A stretch of DNA of 64,000 bases, from positions 62,001 to 126,000 of the forward strand of contig LLEY01000068.1 in assembly GCA_001414485.1 (NCBI GenBank). Direction: 5' to 3'. Shown here piece after piece: positions 1-12,266 of this stretch. The DNA is from Calycina herbarum. Taxonomy: Eukaryota > Ascomycota > Leotiomycetes > Helotiales > Pezizellaceae. The position numbers and the translations under genes are program-made. Every line of letters begins with the position of its first letter. The stretch's first letter is position 1. A model generated the notes under the pieces. That model ran no database searches, was not told the origin of the DNA, and worked only from the letters and a program-made list of their open reading frames with translations.

Positions 1-1070
1 AGGTTGTCGTTATACTGATCTAAATCTAGGCCGAATCGAATTCGATGTAGGACGTTAACGTACTCGGTGAGATATTATAATAGGCCGTCCCCGGCGAGAA
101 GAATTTAATCTTTTAATATAACAGCACGAAACAGACAATACTATAAAAGAGGTATATAGAAGTGCGTTCCGTAGAATAACATGCTTAAATACTAGGCTCT
201 AAACACGAAGGAAAAGATCAAATTAACCTTTCCCGATACTGAGGGTAAGGGCATCTATATATAAAAGGGTTCAGACAATAACAATAGACTCGGAGGTCCG
301 AACCGGACATTCCGATACTCGAATACGTAACCCTTACATTCTACGTAACCCTTGGCATTCCTATACCCTGAACCGTATCCTATCTGGTACGTACGTATAC
401 AACCTTGGCAACTCTTATTCTTGATAGCGGGCCATCACAATAATAACACTAGGTTGAAAAAGTGAGCGACTCGCTTATGTAGGCGACTCGCTTATGTAGG
501 CGACTCGCTTATGAAACACGTTATACTTATATTACTTAGAGTTATCTAAGAAGATAGTAACTTTAGATAGATCTAGGTTAGTCTATTACTTTAAGTTCTT
601 AAACCTATCTACTATAGTTTTCTTATTAATACTCTTTATTAGGTCTATAGAACTACTAGAGATCAAGTATAGAGAGACTAAAACTAGCTTAGAGATACTA
701 GAAAGTAGTATCTGAAAGTACTAGATCTTAGTCTTAGATTATTAGTATAAACGTACTTCTCTTCTATAAGTAATTATAAGAGATTAGACCTACTTAATAA
801 GTAGATATTTATAGTTAATAATATAGATTCTTATATTAAATATCTTTTAGCATCTTTTTAAGAGGTATTTATCAAGATTAGTAAGAGTCTCTACCTTATA
901 TTGCCTTATAAAGATAGTATTATTAGTAATATTTAAGAGAATCGAATAGAATAGAGTATTAACTACTATTAGTTTAGCTCTTATAGCTTACACGGCGGCT
1001 AAAGTGTATAAAAGTCTTAATAAGCGTGTTTAGAATAGAATATACATACTAGAGTATAAAGAAAACCTGA
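1..1070. repeat. TA-rich decayed block with a 17-bp tandem repeat
   Basis: This stretch is very rich in TA, TAG and TATA words and carries no open frame of useful length, which fits an old element degraded by C-to-T mutation (RIP-like, inference). Inside it, about three copies of the unit GGCGACTCGCTTATGTA lie head to tail at 465-513; the last copy is cut short. I see no coding remnant that I can assign to a transposon family. Confidence 0.55.
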
Positions 1071-1819
1071 ATTAAAAGAATATCTCAAATTTAGAAAATG
1101 TTATAAAGATAAGAGAGAGTCGATTAGCAAATGTTCTAGGGGATGATATGGTTGGAAAGGTACGCGGCTGGTCTTTGGAAATGGCTGTGGCCCTTATTTC
1201 ATTTGTGTATTTGGAAAAAATTACAAAGAAGACTGTTAAACTGGAATTGTTTTTTTGGGGGCGGTGTTGCTGGGCTATGGATTCATGGAGCAGATTGGGT
1301 ATGATGAACATTGGGGCCAATCAATGCTCAGTCACATATCTTCCGTTCTTATATGAGCCAATAGGCGTTCCTAACTACTAGTAATGAATCAGCCAATTTG
1401 TTTTGGTATTAAATTTGTCGCATTGTTGTGATGCATGACCATAGCCATCAGCCTCTTCGGTTAATATTTTGCTGAAAAACAACAGTTTTAGAACACTAGA
1501 ATAGCATAAACAAAGCGTATCAAGTTCAAATATGTTCTAGTACATTTTTTGTAATTTTCATGGTTGTCGCTGCCAAAGTTGTTGTGTACTCTTGCGGCCT
1601 TTGGGGTGGTGGTTGAAGTGGTTGCCAGGTCGATTTCCCCCGCCCACCAAGTAGAAATTGTTCATCCTGTTTGAAGCTTCACGCATGGACACAGAAACCA
1701 AATACAACCTCCACACAAACATTGAAGTTTCAAGACCTCCTCATACACCACTCGAACGTCCTCTTGCGCATCTCCTTTGGCTTTTTTCAGCACATATTCC
1801 AGAACCCTCATCAAGAACA
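1071..1819. other. Intergenic, upstream of the first paralogue gene
   Basis: Base composition becomes mixed here. A 77-codon plus-strand frame (1148-1381) overlaps an 82-codon minus-strand frame; neither has recognisable content and I do not call a gene. The last 150 bases are C- and CA-rich, like the 5' leaders of other genes in the window. An in-frame upstream ATG at 1685 could add 45 residues to the next gene, but 1820 has the better start context. Confidence 0.4.
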
Positions 1820-3009
1820 ATGGCTCCCAAAGCAATCGACAGATCTACCAACGTAGTTACAAAGCGGACAGTCACAAAAGACTCCAAATATTTTGCTCGC
1901 CGAATGTTCGAGGGGTTCATGTGCTATAATGGCCTCCGGCTTGCCACTTATCAAGACTGGAGCGGGTATGCAACTGAGAAAGGTGGTGAAGTCAACGAAA
2001 CCGCCCTGGGTTGGGCCCACACGGCACTTGAACATCTCGGCCAATCCCCCCAATACATCGAAGAATATCTCAACCAGGTTCTAGAACTCTTCGGTAACCT
2101 CCAGCAACAACAGCGAGCACTCGCCGAGAAGCCGCAAAAGACTTGGTATCAGGCACATATGGCGAGAGCCGGTAATCTGATCCGACCTGCCGCCACAGAT
2201 TTGACAACTCGGGTCTTCACAATTATGGGAAATAATTTATACGAATTTAATCCCCAGCCAACCGATCAGAACGGAAAGTTGAGAAAGCCGACCAGTATGT
2301 ATCTTCCTCCAGCTGTCTTGCATAGTTTTTACCTCTAGTAATTATGAATCGAGACTCAAATGCTGACTATAAATCAACAGAGACGAAAAAGAGGGATCGG
2401 AGCGAGTACCGTATGCATTTCTCAGCACGAAATCCAATGGAAAATTGGCTAATTATCTTCTAATAGAAACTGTTGCTGCCGCCGCCGCCGATGATGATGA
2501 CGCCGATGACGATGAAGATAAGATGGATGAAGAGATGAATGAGAAAGACGATAAAGAGGAGGGCAATGCGCCTGAAGAGATTGCAGGTATGTCTTACCCA
2601 TCATTTCTGGAAAAAATCCTACCTTTCTCTACCTATCACACATAGAAATCATATTAACGTTTTAACCTCAGTCCCGGACGATAGAATCAAGATCGACCTC
2701 GGACCTATAATTACCGAACTAGGCTATACCAACTCAGCGGATTTCGACGGCCGACCAGTAGGTGCCCACTGGGAACTCTGGAAGTATGTTGGGGGCCAAA
2801 TCCATCTCCACCCTTTCTATCCTGCAAACCCCATCCGTATCCGCAGCGAGAGACAGCGAAAACAATTGGTTAAATGGTATAGAAGATACGAGAACTCCCT
2901 CCCTGGTGGAAATATCAGTTTTGCTAGCCTGAAGGCAGAAGCTGAGAATTGGTGGCTCGACAACAAACTTAATGTCTGGAACTCGGGGGCCATGATCTGT
3001 GGTCCTTGA
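1820..3009 (+). CDS. Hypothetical protein, four exons, paralogue of the gene at 24271-26877
   Basis: Model: join(1820-2294, 2381-2410, 2467-2586, 2672-3009), 320 aa. The three introns (86, 56 and 85 nt) have GTATGT/GTATGC donors, TAG or CAG acceptors and CTGAC/CTAAT-like branch sites, and each interrupts a codon after its first base (phase 1), so the model stays open to the TGA. I do not recognise the function. The first exon contains ATYQDW, YIEEY, a Gln-run and the block RVFTIMGN...EFNPQPTDQNG, all matched in the gene at 24.3 kb. Exon 3 is an acidic linker with an Ala run and a long Asp/Glu tract. The last exon has WELWK and a Trp-rich end (ENWW), also echoed in the paralogue. No signal peptide or membrane segment is seen. 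The acidic linker and basic C-terminus would fit a nuclear or DNA-associated protein, but this is only inference. The ATG at 1820 follows AGAACA; 1685 is an alternative start. Confidence 0.72.
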
Positions 3010-3949
3010 GATGAAGATGTTTTGTGGTTCGGGGATACTCTTTTGTATGAATGATGTAACTTGATTGTAATGTTTCTCTTTATTTCTTAATGTATAATTG
3101 TTGGAGTTTACAGCTGGAGGAATCTTTTCTTTTTTTAATGTCAGGTGGAGGAATATTCGTGAGTCTACACTTAGGGGTATGAAAGACCAAGTAATTCAAG
3201 ACATTTGCCACTTCTACGCTTACGTATCGTTGTCAATTCAATTAAACCGAATGACAAGACTTGGAGATTGATTGAGTAAAGTATGAGTCTGTCTTTTTGT
3301 TTGATTCTCCAGTCCACTAACTTAAACCAGCAATACTTTATAGCAAATTTAGAATAAGTTACAAGGTCATTCCGAAAATATATAGTGAGAAGGCATGAAG
3401 GGAAAGGGAAGAGATGTGGAATGCTTTGAAGAAAAGCCAATACAAATTCACATTCAAATTCAGACAAACAATTTGACAATCGGAAATATATTCACATTGT
3501 TAGTCAAGCCCACCGAAAGCGTTTCTACCACGGGCCACGAATTCTGGTCTTGCAACATATCGTTTTCCTTCCCGTCTGGTTCTGGTCATGTTTAAGAAGA
3601 GTTAGAAGAATTAAAAAATTCGTTTCTTGATCCTCCTCAATCCCCTGGAACATTATTTGCAATTGTACGAGAGCTAGTCGGATAAGATACCTCGAAGCAC
3701 TCTCGTTTAGTCATCTCGACCAATCGGGTATTTCCGAGGTATAAAGAACGTCTCTCACTTGACCTCGACAAACCATTATCACGGGGCACCATTCGTTCCT
3801 TCCCTCTTATGCGAAACATGACATTATTCCCAGAAGGGAAGGTACAAACCCCAGTCCATATTTGAAGGGCGGGCAATGCTTCTCGTGTCACTCCCAAAAT
3901 CTTGCGAGAACAAACGCAGTCACGGTAATTTCCTAACACAACCCACAAA
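3010..3949. other. Intergenic
   Basis: Non-coding as far as I can see. It holds the 3' flank of the preceding gene (AT- and T-rich to about 3145) and the presumed promoter of the amidase gene. Short frames on both strands (for example 3637-4023 minus) are not supported by recognisable protein content. Confidence 0.4.
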
Positions 3950-5551
3950 ATGTCAACAATCGATTTCCAAACCGCAACACGAATGCCAAACTGCAATGAA
4001 ATATCCGTAGAGGAATGCACCATTTCCCAACTCCAAGCCTATCTCAACACATCAGCCTTCACATCCCACGAGCTGGTCCAGTGCTACCTCCTCAGAATCT
4101 CCCTCCTCAACCCCCGTCTCAAAGCTGTAATAGAGACCAACCCCTCTGCTCTAGAGCAAGCCATCGAGCTCGATTCCGAGCGTGGCAATGGCCATATCCG
4201 CTCCCCCCTCCACGGTATCCCCTTTCTGGTAAAAGACAGCATAGCAACGCTCCCACCCCTCCAAACAAGCGCTGGTTCAGCTGCCTTAACCGGGGCCATC
4301 CCTTCAGAAGAAGCCAAAGTCGTAACCCTCCTCAAAAACGCAGGAGCCATACTTCTAGGAAAAGCTAACCTCTCAGAATTCGCCTCAATGCGAGCATCCT
4401 ACTACGCAGAAGGCTACTCCTCCCGTGGAGGTCAGAACCGTAATCCCTACAACCTCGCTCATCACCCCGGGGGTTCGAGTTCGGGGCCTGCTAGTGCGGT
4501 GGCTGCGAATATGTGTGTTTTCGCGATAGGAACCGAGACGGATGGGAGTATTATGTTTCCAGCCGATAGGAATGCTGTTGTGGGGTTTAAACCAAGTTTG
4601 GGGCTGGTTTCGACGGACGGGGTAATTCCTGAGGCGAGGAGTTTGGATGTGGTTGGGTGTTTTGGGAGGTGCGTTGGGGATGTGGGGACGGTACTTGATG
4701 TTCTGAGTGAGAGGGGGGAGGGATCTTATTCGGCTTGGTTGAGGGGGAAGGATATTTTAAAGGGTGCGAAATTTGGAATCCCGTGGAAAAGAGTTTGGGA
4801 ATCTGCAAGCATAAATCCCGAGATGCGGCAGCAGTACGAATCTCTGATGAAGCTTATGGACAAGATAAAACAAGCAGGTGCCCAGGTCGTCCAAGTCGAT
4901 TTCCCAAGTGCAGAAGAGGTCATCTCACCAGAAGGTTGGGATTGGGAATTTGGCGAGGGAAAGACGAACTCGTTACTCTCAGAATTTACAGTTGTAAGGA
5001 TGGAATTCTACCAAGACCTCAAGAAATACCTAGAATCACTCACCAAAAACGACAAGACCATCAATTCTCTAGAAGATATCGTTACCTACAACATCCAGAA
5101 CACCATCCAAGAAGGAGGAGTCCCAGGAACCCACCCAGCATGGCCAACAGGCCAAGATAACTTCCTCAAGTGCATCAACTCAAAAGACTGGCCCGAAGAA
5201 ATCCATACCCAAGCCTTGAAATACATCAGGCAAAAATCAAGAGAAGAAGGGATAGATGCAGCCTTGCACTTAGAGGGAGAGACTCTAGATGGTTTACTCG
5301 TTCCTCTTCAAGCTGATGGAGGAGGAGCATGTTCTGTTGCTGCGAAAGCTGGGTATCCGATGATTTCCATCCCTGTTGATGTAGATGGTGAGGGTATTCC
5401 TTTTGGAATTGGGATTATGCAGACTGCTGGGAGGGAAAACTTGTTGCTCAAATATGGGAGTGCTATTGAGGATTTAGTTGGTGGGAGGAAGATGCCGAGA
5501 TTTCTAAACTTTGAAGCAGACAATTATCTCTATATCGGAATTCCTCCTTAA
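3950..5551 (+). CDS. Amidase signature family hydrolase
   Basis: Single-exon gene of 533 aa. It belongs to the amidase signature superfamily, which hydrolyses C-N bonds of amides by a Ser-cisSer-Lys triad. The sequence shows all three parts: Lys95 in FLVKDS, the Ser/Gly-rich loop at 174-179 (GGSSSG, cis-Ser about 176) and the nucleophile Ser200 in TETDGSIMFPADRNAVVG. The spacing of Ser176 to Ser200 (24 residues) is as in fatty acid amide hydrolase-type enzymes. The C-terminal part contains LLVPLQADGG and the substrate-pocket end GIPFGIGIMQT. Length is normal for fungal members. The ATG at 3950 follows CCCACAAA, a good fungal start context. No signal peptide, so probably cytosolic. The natural substrate cannot be read from the sequence; many fungal paralogues act on small amides or fatty acid amides. 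Confidence 0.93.
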   Translation: MSTIDFQTATRMPNCNEISVEECTISQLQAYLNTSAFTSHELVQCYLLRISLLNPRLKAVIETNPSALEQAIELDSERGNGHIRSPLHGIPFLVKDSIATLPPLQTSAGSAALTGAIPSEEAKVVTLLKNAGAILLGKANLSEFASMRASYYAEGYSSRGGQNRNPYNLAHHPGGSSSGPASAVAANMCVFAIGTETDGSIMFPADRNAVVGFKPSLGLVSTDGVIPEARSLDVVGCFGRCVGDVGTVLDVLSERGEGSYSAWLRGKDILKGAKFGIPWKRVWESASINPEMRQQYESLMKLMDKIKQAGAQVVQVDFPSAEEVISPEGWDWEFGEGKTNSLLSEFTVVRMEFYQDLKKYLESLTKNDKTINSLEDIVTYNIQNTIQEGGVPGTHPAWPTGQDNFLKCINSKDWPEEIHTQALKYIRQKSREEGIDAALHLEGETLDGLLVPLQADGGGACSVAAKAGYPMISIPVDVDGEGIPFGIGIMQTAGRENLLLKYGSAIEDLVGGRKMPRFLNFEADNYLYIGIPP

Positions 5552-5741
5552 CGAGAGGAAATTGATTCAAAAAGGATGGATGATTATCCTCGGTGTATTA
5601 ATATAAAAGTATTCCTACATTTTCATATGATTCTTGGTTAGCACGAAGCGAAACCGGACTTCAACAAGACTTACTCTCTTCGCTAAACAATTCGCAATCT
5701 CGCTTTACACACATTCTACACCCAGAAACTAATCTCGGACT

Positions 5742-6369
5742 TTACCTTACTTCTGCGGAGAAGATATTCCAACTACGTCCCCCCACGATTGATTTTGTGA
5801 TGATGTAGGCGTCGGTATATCGGTGTTCATGCTTCTGCCCCCCATAGATTTGTTTCCACTTTCCAGCTCGTTGCCACGGCCGCGTTCTGTTTAAGATTTC
5901 AGCTAATTGTAAGGATGAGGGAGAGGTGACGGGCAAGTAATAAGGAAAGACGCACTATTTGCAATCCTCTTTGGCTTACTATGCTTCCAGTAAGAGGCCC
6001 GCATCCAAGAGATGATATCCTGCCGGTCCATCATCCAGCCACCATGGAGAACCCATTCATCTCCCGGACGTCCCCAGTATTCCTTTGCTCGTTCCACAAA
6101 ATGCGCGTTAACACGATTCGCCGTTGTAGGGTTAAGCCAATTTTTATCCTCGACAGCATCATACGCAGAATCAAAAAGAGTCCGTCGACCGTGCTAGTAA
6201 TTTTCTGTTCAGATACAGCTGCAATTGTGTTAACATCGATGGCCTGCATTATACTCACGAGGAAGAAATTCCAATAGTCCTTCTGATTCCACTCCTCCCG
6301 CCCACTAATTTGTACTAGCTCTTCACGCACTGTCTTTACGGAGCTCATGGGTCCGAGTTGGATTTGCAT
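5742..6369 (-). CDS. Hypothetical protein, three exons
   Basis: Model: complement(join(5742-5902, 5980-6193, 6259-6369)), 161 aa. Introns of 77 and 65 nt have GTAAGC and GTGAGT donors and ATTAG/CTAG acceptors; joining them keeps one frame across three different reading frames, which supports a real gene. No family is recognised. The protein has an N-terminal stretch with VREELVQISGREEW, a middle with ANRVNAHFVERAKEYWG and HGGWMMDRQDI, and a C-terminus with KQIYGGQKHEHRYTD. No signal peptide or membrane segment. The start ATG at 6369 is the only in-frame ATG near the 5' end, but an earlier exon upstream is possible because the frame stays open to about 6417. It is convergent with the amidase gene, with about 190 bases between their stops. 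Confidence 0.6.
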
Positions 6370-7833
6370 TTTCTCGGGCAGGTTCAAGGTTGTTGCTTTT
6401 GTGGAAGATGAGAGCAACGGGGGGGTGTGGCGAGAGCGGGGAAAGTGGCTAGCACCGCGTTTGGTTTTGCCGCCTATCAGGAAGCTTCTTCCATCATTCC
6501 TCTATACAAAATAAGCGAAGGCGGTGACAAAACTTATTGCTAGTCGAAATCAGAAAACAATTGCCGAGGTACAAACAACATGAACATGGTACCAAATACA
6601 GAAAAGCCCAATTACTGGAACAAAACGAAAACGTATATTACCGTAACCTCTTCCGAATTTTCTATTAAGCTCACCCAAGCTTCTTCTACTCAAACAAGAT
6701 AGGAGGTATATACGTGAGTTAAAACCTACAATCTTCCAGCTTTGCAAGTTACATTTAGGTTTCTCTCAAATGAGAGCTTTCCAAAGCTCAATCGCTTAGA
6801 AAGTGCAATATTAGACGTATATAATTACCCGACAAGCCTTAAGAGATAAATTAACCTGCATTACATTCCTCTCCTCATATCCTATCCCGACAAGGTCTGA
6901 TTTAACCATCCATAGAAACATTGCCACTCAAGGAATCTAAACTCAAACTCAAAGCCAAAAAATATATAAAAATATCTCACAAAGCTCGACGACAACATCC
7001 AAGCCCTCATAATCTCAACTCCCGTGAATGTTCGCACGCAAACAAAAAAAACACTCGACAACACCAGAATCATCGACGACTTTCCCTATTCAGACAAGGA
7101 CAAGTGACTTTCAGTTCCTGCGCCACAAATGATCTCTACTCAAGTCCTAGCAGGCGACCTTCATCTCACGCTCCAGTATTCCCAACAGGTCTTGGTCCAT
7201 ATGTATCAGATGGGGAAAGGAATTTATAACAAGACTGAGAAATTCTAACTCCTTTTTTAATATACTTATTCTCTACCTTCCAAGCATAATTTCCTACTGG
7301 TAGGTCACCTATCACTGGTGCCCAGCTCTTTATTTATAGGTGACCTACACCAATAGCCTCAATCAATATCAAGCGATACCCACTCACAAAATCACCAAAA
7401 TAAAAACACTACCACGAAATTGATTCTTGATAGCAGGGATTGCTATTCGAAAGGAGTCCGTCTTCCTTTAGTACCTCAAAGCAAAGAGGTGACGAGTCTC
7501 ACTCATTATCCCACCCTAGCAACTTCAGACCGCAAAAACATCAACCCTCACTGGATATATATAAATCCGACAAGCCATACGAAGTGGGAATAAACAAAGA
7601 GACCGAGCTGACCGAGGAATATATTCAGAAAACAAAATCAAATTCCATCGCTCGTTTTGCTCAAATATGTGCTTACTACCTACTAACTACCTGCCAACCA
7701 CAAACCACCCAGCACACTCCCCTCTACGAATGAATATAATTACACAATCTCCCTCAATCTACCCCTTCCTTCATCATCTCATGTAGCAAAAAAACCCAAA
7801 TTTCCTCTCCTCTCACACCAACCCATCACACCC
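6370..7833. other. Intergenic, 1.46 kb
   Basis: No supportable gene. It lies between the 5' end of the minus-strand gene at 5742-6369 and the 3' end of PAN1. The 97-codon plus-strand frame at 7440-7733 starts from a weak codon and has low-complexity content; I reject it as a gene. An imperfect inverted pair containing GGTCACCTAT and ATAGGTGACCTA lies near 7303-7345. Confidence 0.4.
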
Positions 7834-10800
7834 CTAATTAAGCACCCGCCCAGCAACAGCAGCCTGACTACTATCCTTGGTAACAGTCTTCTTCAACTGC
7901 CTCCCCATCTGAATCTCCCCAAGCAACGCAGTAGGTCTAGGAGCAGCCGGCCCCGCATTCCCAGGAGGCGGCGGTGGTCCCGGGGGTGGAGGAGGAGCCG
8001 GCGCACCAAATGGAGGAGGGGGAGGTGCATTCATGCCCGGAGGGGGTGGTGGTGGTGGTGGAGGTGCCCCAGGTGGTCCACCCTGAGGCATAGGAGGTGG
8101 CGGCGGAGCGGCAGCAGGAGAATCTCTCGCTGGAGCTGGACTGGTAGGCGTTGAGCCTGGTCCCGTGCCAGCTGCAGAGAGAGGACGAGGGGGTGCCATG
8201 GTACCGAAGAGGATGGAGGCGAGGTGACGGGCGTTACCTGCTCCGGGACCTTCATCGTCTGAGGAATCATCTTCTTTGTCAGAGCCCACGACAGACCAGT
8301 CATCTTCTTCAGGGCGAGCACGAGATCTAGCGCCTGTTGGTTGGGTGACAATTGGATCCGGTTGCTTGGGCATCTCTTGAGAAGGAAGACGATGGAATGG
8401 GTTGTTTGATTGGGTAGAGCCACCATCAGTTCCAGCTTGGGCAAGTTTCTTTAAGAATGGATTTTTCGTCTCGGCATCAGCCTGAGGGCTGGTTGGAGCG
8501 ACAGGTGTGTTTATTACAGCAACTGGGACAGGTGGGACGGCGACGGGCATTGGAGGAGGTGGAGGTGGAGAGATTTCCTTGCGCTCAAGTTCTTGACTGC
8601 CTTGCGTTGGTGTGGAAGCCTGTGGAGTAACTTGCTGTGTTCCCTCATCATCCTCATCAGACGAGGAATCTTCATCATCAAGAGCTTCCAATTGACGTTG
8701 AAGTTCTCTTTCCCGAATCTGTGCAGCTTCAATCTCAGCACGTTGAGCAGCAAGCCTAGCCTCCTTTTCTTTGGCTTCAGCATTTGCAGCCTTCTTTCTA
8801 CGCTTCTCTTCTTCTCTGCTGATTTTTCGTGCTTTCACTTGCTCCTCGAGGGCTCTAGTACGAGCCTCGGAAGCTTCGCGGGCTGCTGCAAGCTCTTTCT
8901 CTTGAAGTTTTGCATCGTCCCTACTTCTGTTAGCAATTATTCTTTTGGTCCTTGGGGAATGTACTTACTCGAGTTCTTGCGTAGCAATAATCTGTGCCTT
9001 TTGCTCCGTCAACACTCGAGTTTCTTCTTCAACTCTACGCTCGCTTGCATCGCTTTTAGCCTTATTTCGAGTTGTTGGTGGCGGTGGAGCCTTCTTTGCG
9101 GATCTTGGTGCTGGAGGAGCTGGGGCAGCAGCTGGCGGTGGAATGCCTTGCTCCTCATTGAGTCTGGCTTGTCTTTCTGCTTCACGTTTACTATCCTCGG
9201 CCTCGGCTTCTCGTAATTTGGCAGCTCTCTCGTTCTTTTCCCGTTCCAGTCTTTGCTGCGTGGATTCCCCAGGTTTAGAGGGAGCTTTGATACCAAGTGC
9301 AGCGAGACGCTCAGCCATTCGCTGCTCAGCCTGTTGCTTGATATAAGCAGCTCGGTCCTCGGCTGTCTTGTGCTGTCCGTAAGTACCACCAGCGGCTGGC
9401 GCTGGAGCGGGCTTTGCTGTAGGCTCTTCAAATCTAGTCGATGATGCTGGGCTATCAAATCGGGAGGGCTCTGCACGAGGAGCGTCACGAGTGCTTCGAC
9501 GATCATCCTTTCGGACCTTCGTAGATCTGCTGGATCTCTGTAAATCGAAAATGAAATCCTTGACCTCATCCTCAACACCCAAACCATCCTCCCATCTTCG
9601 TTTCTCGTGCTCGCTGGTATTATCCTCGCCACCTTCCGCCAAACTGTCTTCCAAGCCACGAGAGAATTCCCGAACACCTTCTTCGACTTCTTTGACCATG
9701 CGCTCGTTCTTTTCTTTTTCATTTCTAATACGCGAGTTTTCCTCGTCCAAACGCTGTGGTGCAGCAAAATCGTCATTGGTTTCAATCTTTTTCCCTGTCA
9801 ATGCAGCGGTTCGCTGTTGCATCATTGCTTTCGCTCTCGCTTTTAGTCTATCGGATTCAGTAACAGAACCTCCAGGGCCAGTTCCAACAATTGTCGAGGC
9901 ACTTCCAGGGTGGGCTTTAGCATCTTTTAATCGGAACAATTCTAGTCTTGCGTCCGCGATGCTTCGTTCTGTTCGTCTCACATTAGATGCAACCTCAGGT
10001 AGCTTGTCTGTCAAATTTTGCAATTGGCGTTTAAGAGCACGGCGTTCGGCACCAGAGTCAACGCTTCGTAGGGCAGAATCAGGATGACTATCGATGTCCT
10101 CCTGGATTCGGCGAATACGATGATATAAATCATCAGCTTCACGACGGTCCCGGCGATCAAGAGCGTCATCTTCATCAGCTGCATTCTCGTCCTTGAAATC
10201 TATCGCGTCAAGCAGAACCTGCTTTTCACGAATCTTTTTCCGTATCTGTTCTAGTGACAAATCTTCACTCGATGTTGTGGAAGATGGCGAGCCTGGACGT
10301 GGAGAAGCTGGGCCACCCAATCTCCGACGAGCACTAGACTTGTAGCCAACGTCATCATCGTTATTCTTGAAAACTGTAGCATCTTTGCGTCCTGCTCCTG
10401 AACCACTAGAATTACCACGGAAAGAGTGGTTTTTGAGATAGCTGACTCCAGTCTGTTGTGGCAATAAACGTGCTCCAGAATTCTTCCTGAAGTCTGATTC
10501 TTGGTGGAGCAAATTCTTTACAGCACCAATCGAGTCGTTGAAGTTACGAGTGGATGGAGGGACGAGCTCTGGTGGGAGTTGCGCTGGTAGGGGGTAGTTG
10601 TTTAGTTTTCGATAAATCAAATGCATAGCAACCGCAAATTCGTCCATGTTGAGCCTTCCCTTGTTTCCATGGTCGGCCAAAGTCCAAACTCGCTCCATAT
10701 CAGCTTTCGCCAATCCACTCTGGCCAAAAACTTCGATAGCAACATCACCTCCAATAAATCCTTTATTGAAACCATCCCAAGCCTTGAAAATAGCATCATA

Positions 10801-12266
10801 TCTTTGCTTTTCATCCTTAGTGACGGCCCAAGGAATTACAGCATTGCCTTGTAGACCAGCTGTGCTGAACGAGCCTTGCTCACGTCCTTGTTGTGGCATC
10901 ATTCTTGACTGAAGCAAGTCAATATTTGGCAAACCAGTAGCTGGAGCATTGACTAATCCCCATTGTCCCGGCATACCAGTAGGCTGACTATTCAATGGAG
11001 CTACCATGCCACCCATCCCAGTTTGTGCGGGAGACAGACCTTGATTTGATCCAAATCCGGTTGGCATTGGGGGCATTGGAGGTCTAGGACCTGTATAACT
11101 CGATGTAGAAGAATTGGACATGCTGAATCCAGTGGGATTTGGTTGTAAGCCTGTCTGCTGGCTCTGGCTGAAACCTGTCTGCATTGGCTGCTGGAAACCA
11201 GGCTGTTGTCCACCAAATCCCCCTCCAAAGCTATTCTGCTGTCCTGGAAACCCTGTCATTTGTGAAGTCAAAAGAGCCGAGTTCGAAGACATTGGTTGTG
11301 GTTGTTGGATTGTAGGTGGGGAGGTGGTATTTTGTCGAGTATTGAAGCTGGGGGCATTCGTCTGAGGAGCAGGTTCCGGCGCATCATCTACCACCCCAAA
11401 GTTTATTATATCCACCATGCTCGATACTTCATTCTTGATATTGTCGGGGAGGTTCGAAGGAAGGGGTTTGCCCACGAGGGCCAAGTTGCATAAGTACATG
11501 GCGAGAGCAAATTCTGGGAAATGCAATTGTCCGGATCTCGTGGTATCTGCTAAAGTCCTATAACCCAGTCAGTACGCCTTTCCATACAGAATCCATCTGC
11601 CAAAACTCACCATATCTGGGATAGCAAATTCCCGTCGAGCTTAGATCTCATTAATAGATCCCGCGACTTATCTCCAGAAAGGGTCTGGCCATCCCCCACA
11701 GCCGATTTAAACAAAGTCTCAAACTTTGCCTGATCCTGCGCCGTAATGAATGACAATCTTATATTTGGAATCTTTGTGCCAGTCTTAGCCTTCGATGCTC
11801 GTCGGCCTCGCGCGGGAGCTGCTGGAGTTGATCGGAAGCTATCTGCCATTTGGGCGAAACCTGTAGCCTGGGGCTTTTGGGCTGGTGCGGGAGGTTGATT
11901 CTGATTCTGGAATTGCTGTGGAATCTGCGGCATCGGGGGAGCTCCAGTTTGGAAGTTTTGTTGTTGTGGTAAACCCCCATACTGAGATTGGTTCTGCTGA
12001 CCCGGGAAGCCAGTCTGTTGTTGTTGTAATTGCTGCTGCTGCTGCTGAGGTTGGAAACCCGTCTGCTGAGGCTGCATAGGATATCCCGTGAATTGCTGTT
12101 GAAGAGGAGCAGCTCCATATCCGGTGGGATTGGAGTTAAGGAAGCCACCTGGCTGTTGCTGTTGCTGAGGTTGTTGCTGTCCAGGCTGCTGGAAGGAGTT
12201 AAATTGTTGGGGACCGCCTGGTCGACCACTCTGGCCGCCCAGGTAGGAGTTTGACCCCGAGTACAT
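7834..12266 (-). CDS. PAN1: Actin cytoskeleton-regulatory complex protein PAN1
   Basis: Model: complement(join(7834-8920, 8969-11557, 11611-12266)), 1443 aa, usual for the family. Introns of 48 and 53 nt have GTAAGT and GTGAGT donors. Pan1 is the Eps15-like scaffold of the Pan1-Sla1-End3 complex that couples endocytosis to Arp2/3 actin assembly at cortical patches. Visible domains: a Gln/Pro-rich N-terminus with many QQTGF/NPTGF repeats (the LxxQxTG type phosphorylated by Ark/Prk kinases in yeast); EH domain 1 at about 165-255, split by the first intron ([19 protein letters not shown]); EH domain 2 at about 460-560 ([19 protein letters not shown]); a long coiled-coil/Glu-Lys-Arg region; and a proline-rich C-terminus of poly-Pro and Pro-Gly runs. 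It ends in a WH2-like actin-binding motif ([14 protein letters not shown]). The start ATG at 12266 is the first in frame. The antisense frames here are shadows. Confidence 0.97.

Noticed and set aside
8593..10087. Plus-strand frames of about 200 codons inside PAN1
   Set aside because: They are antisense to Glu/Lys- and Ser-rich PAN1 exons and have Leu/Ser-rich shadow composition; PAN1 is certain.
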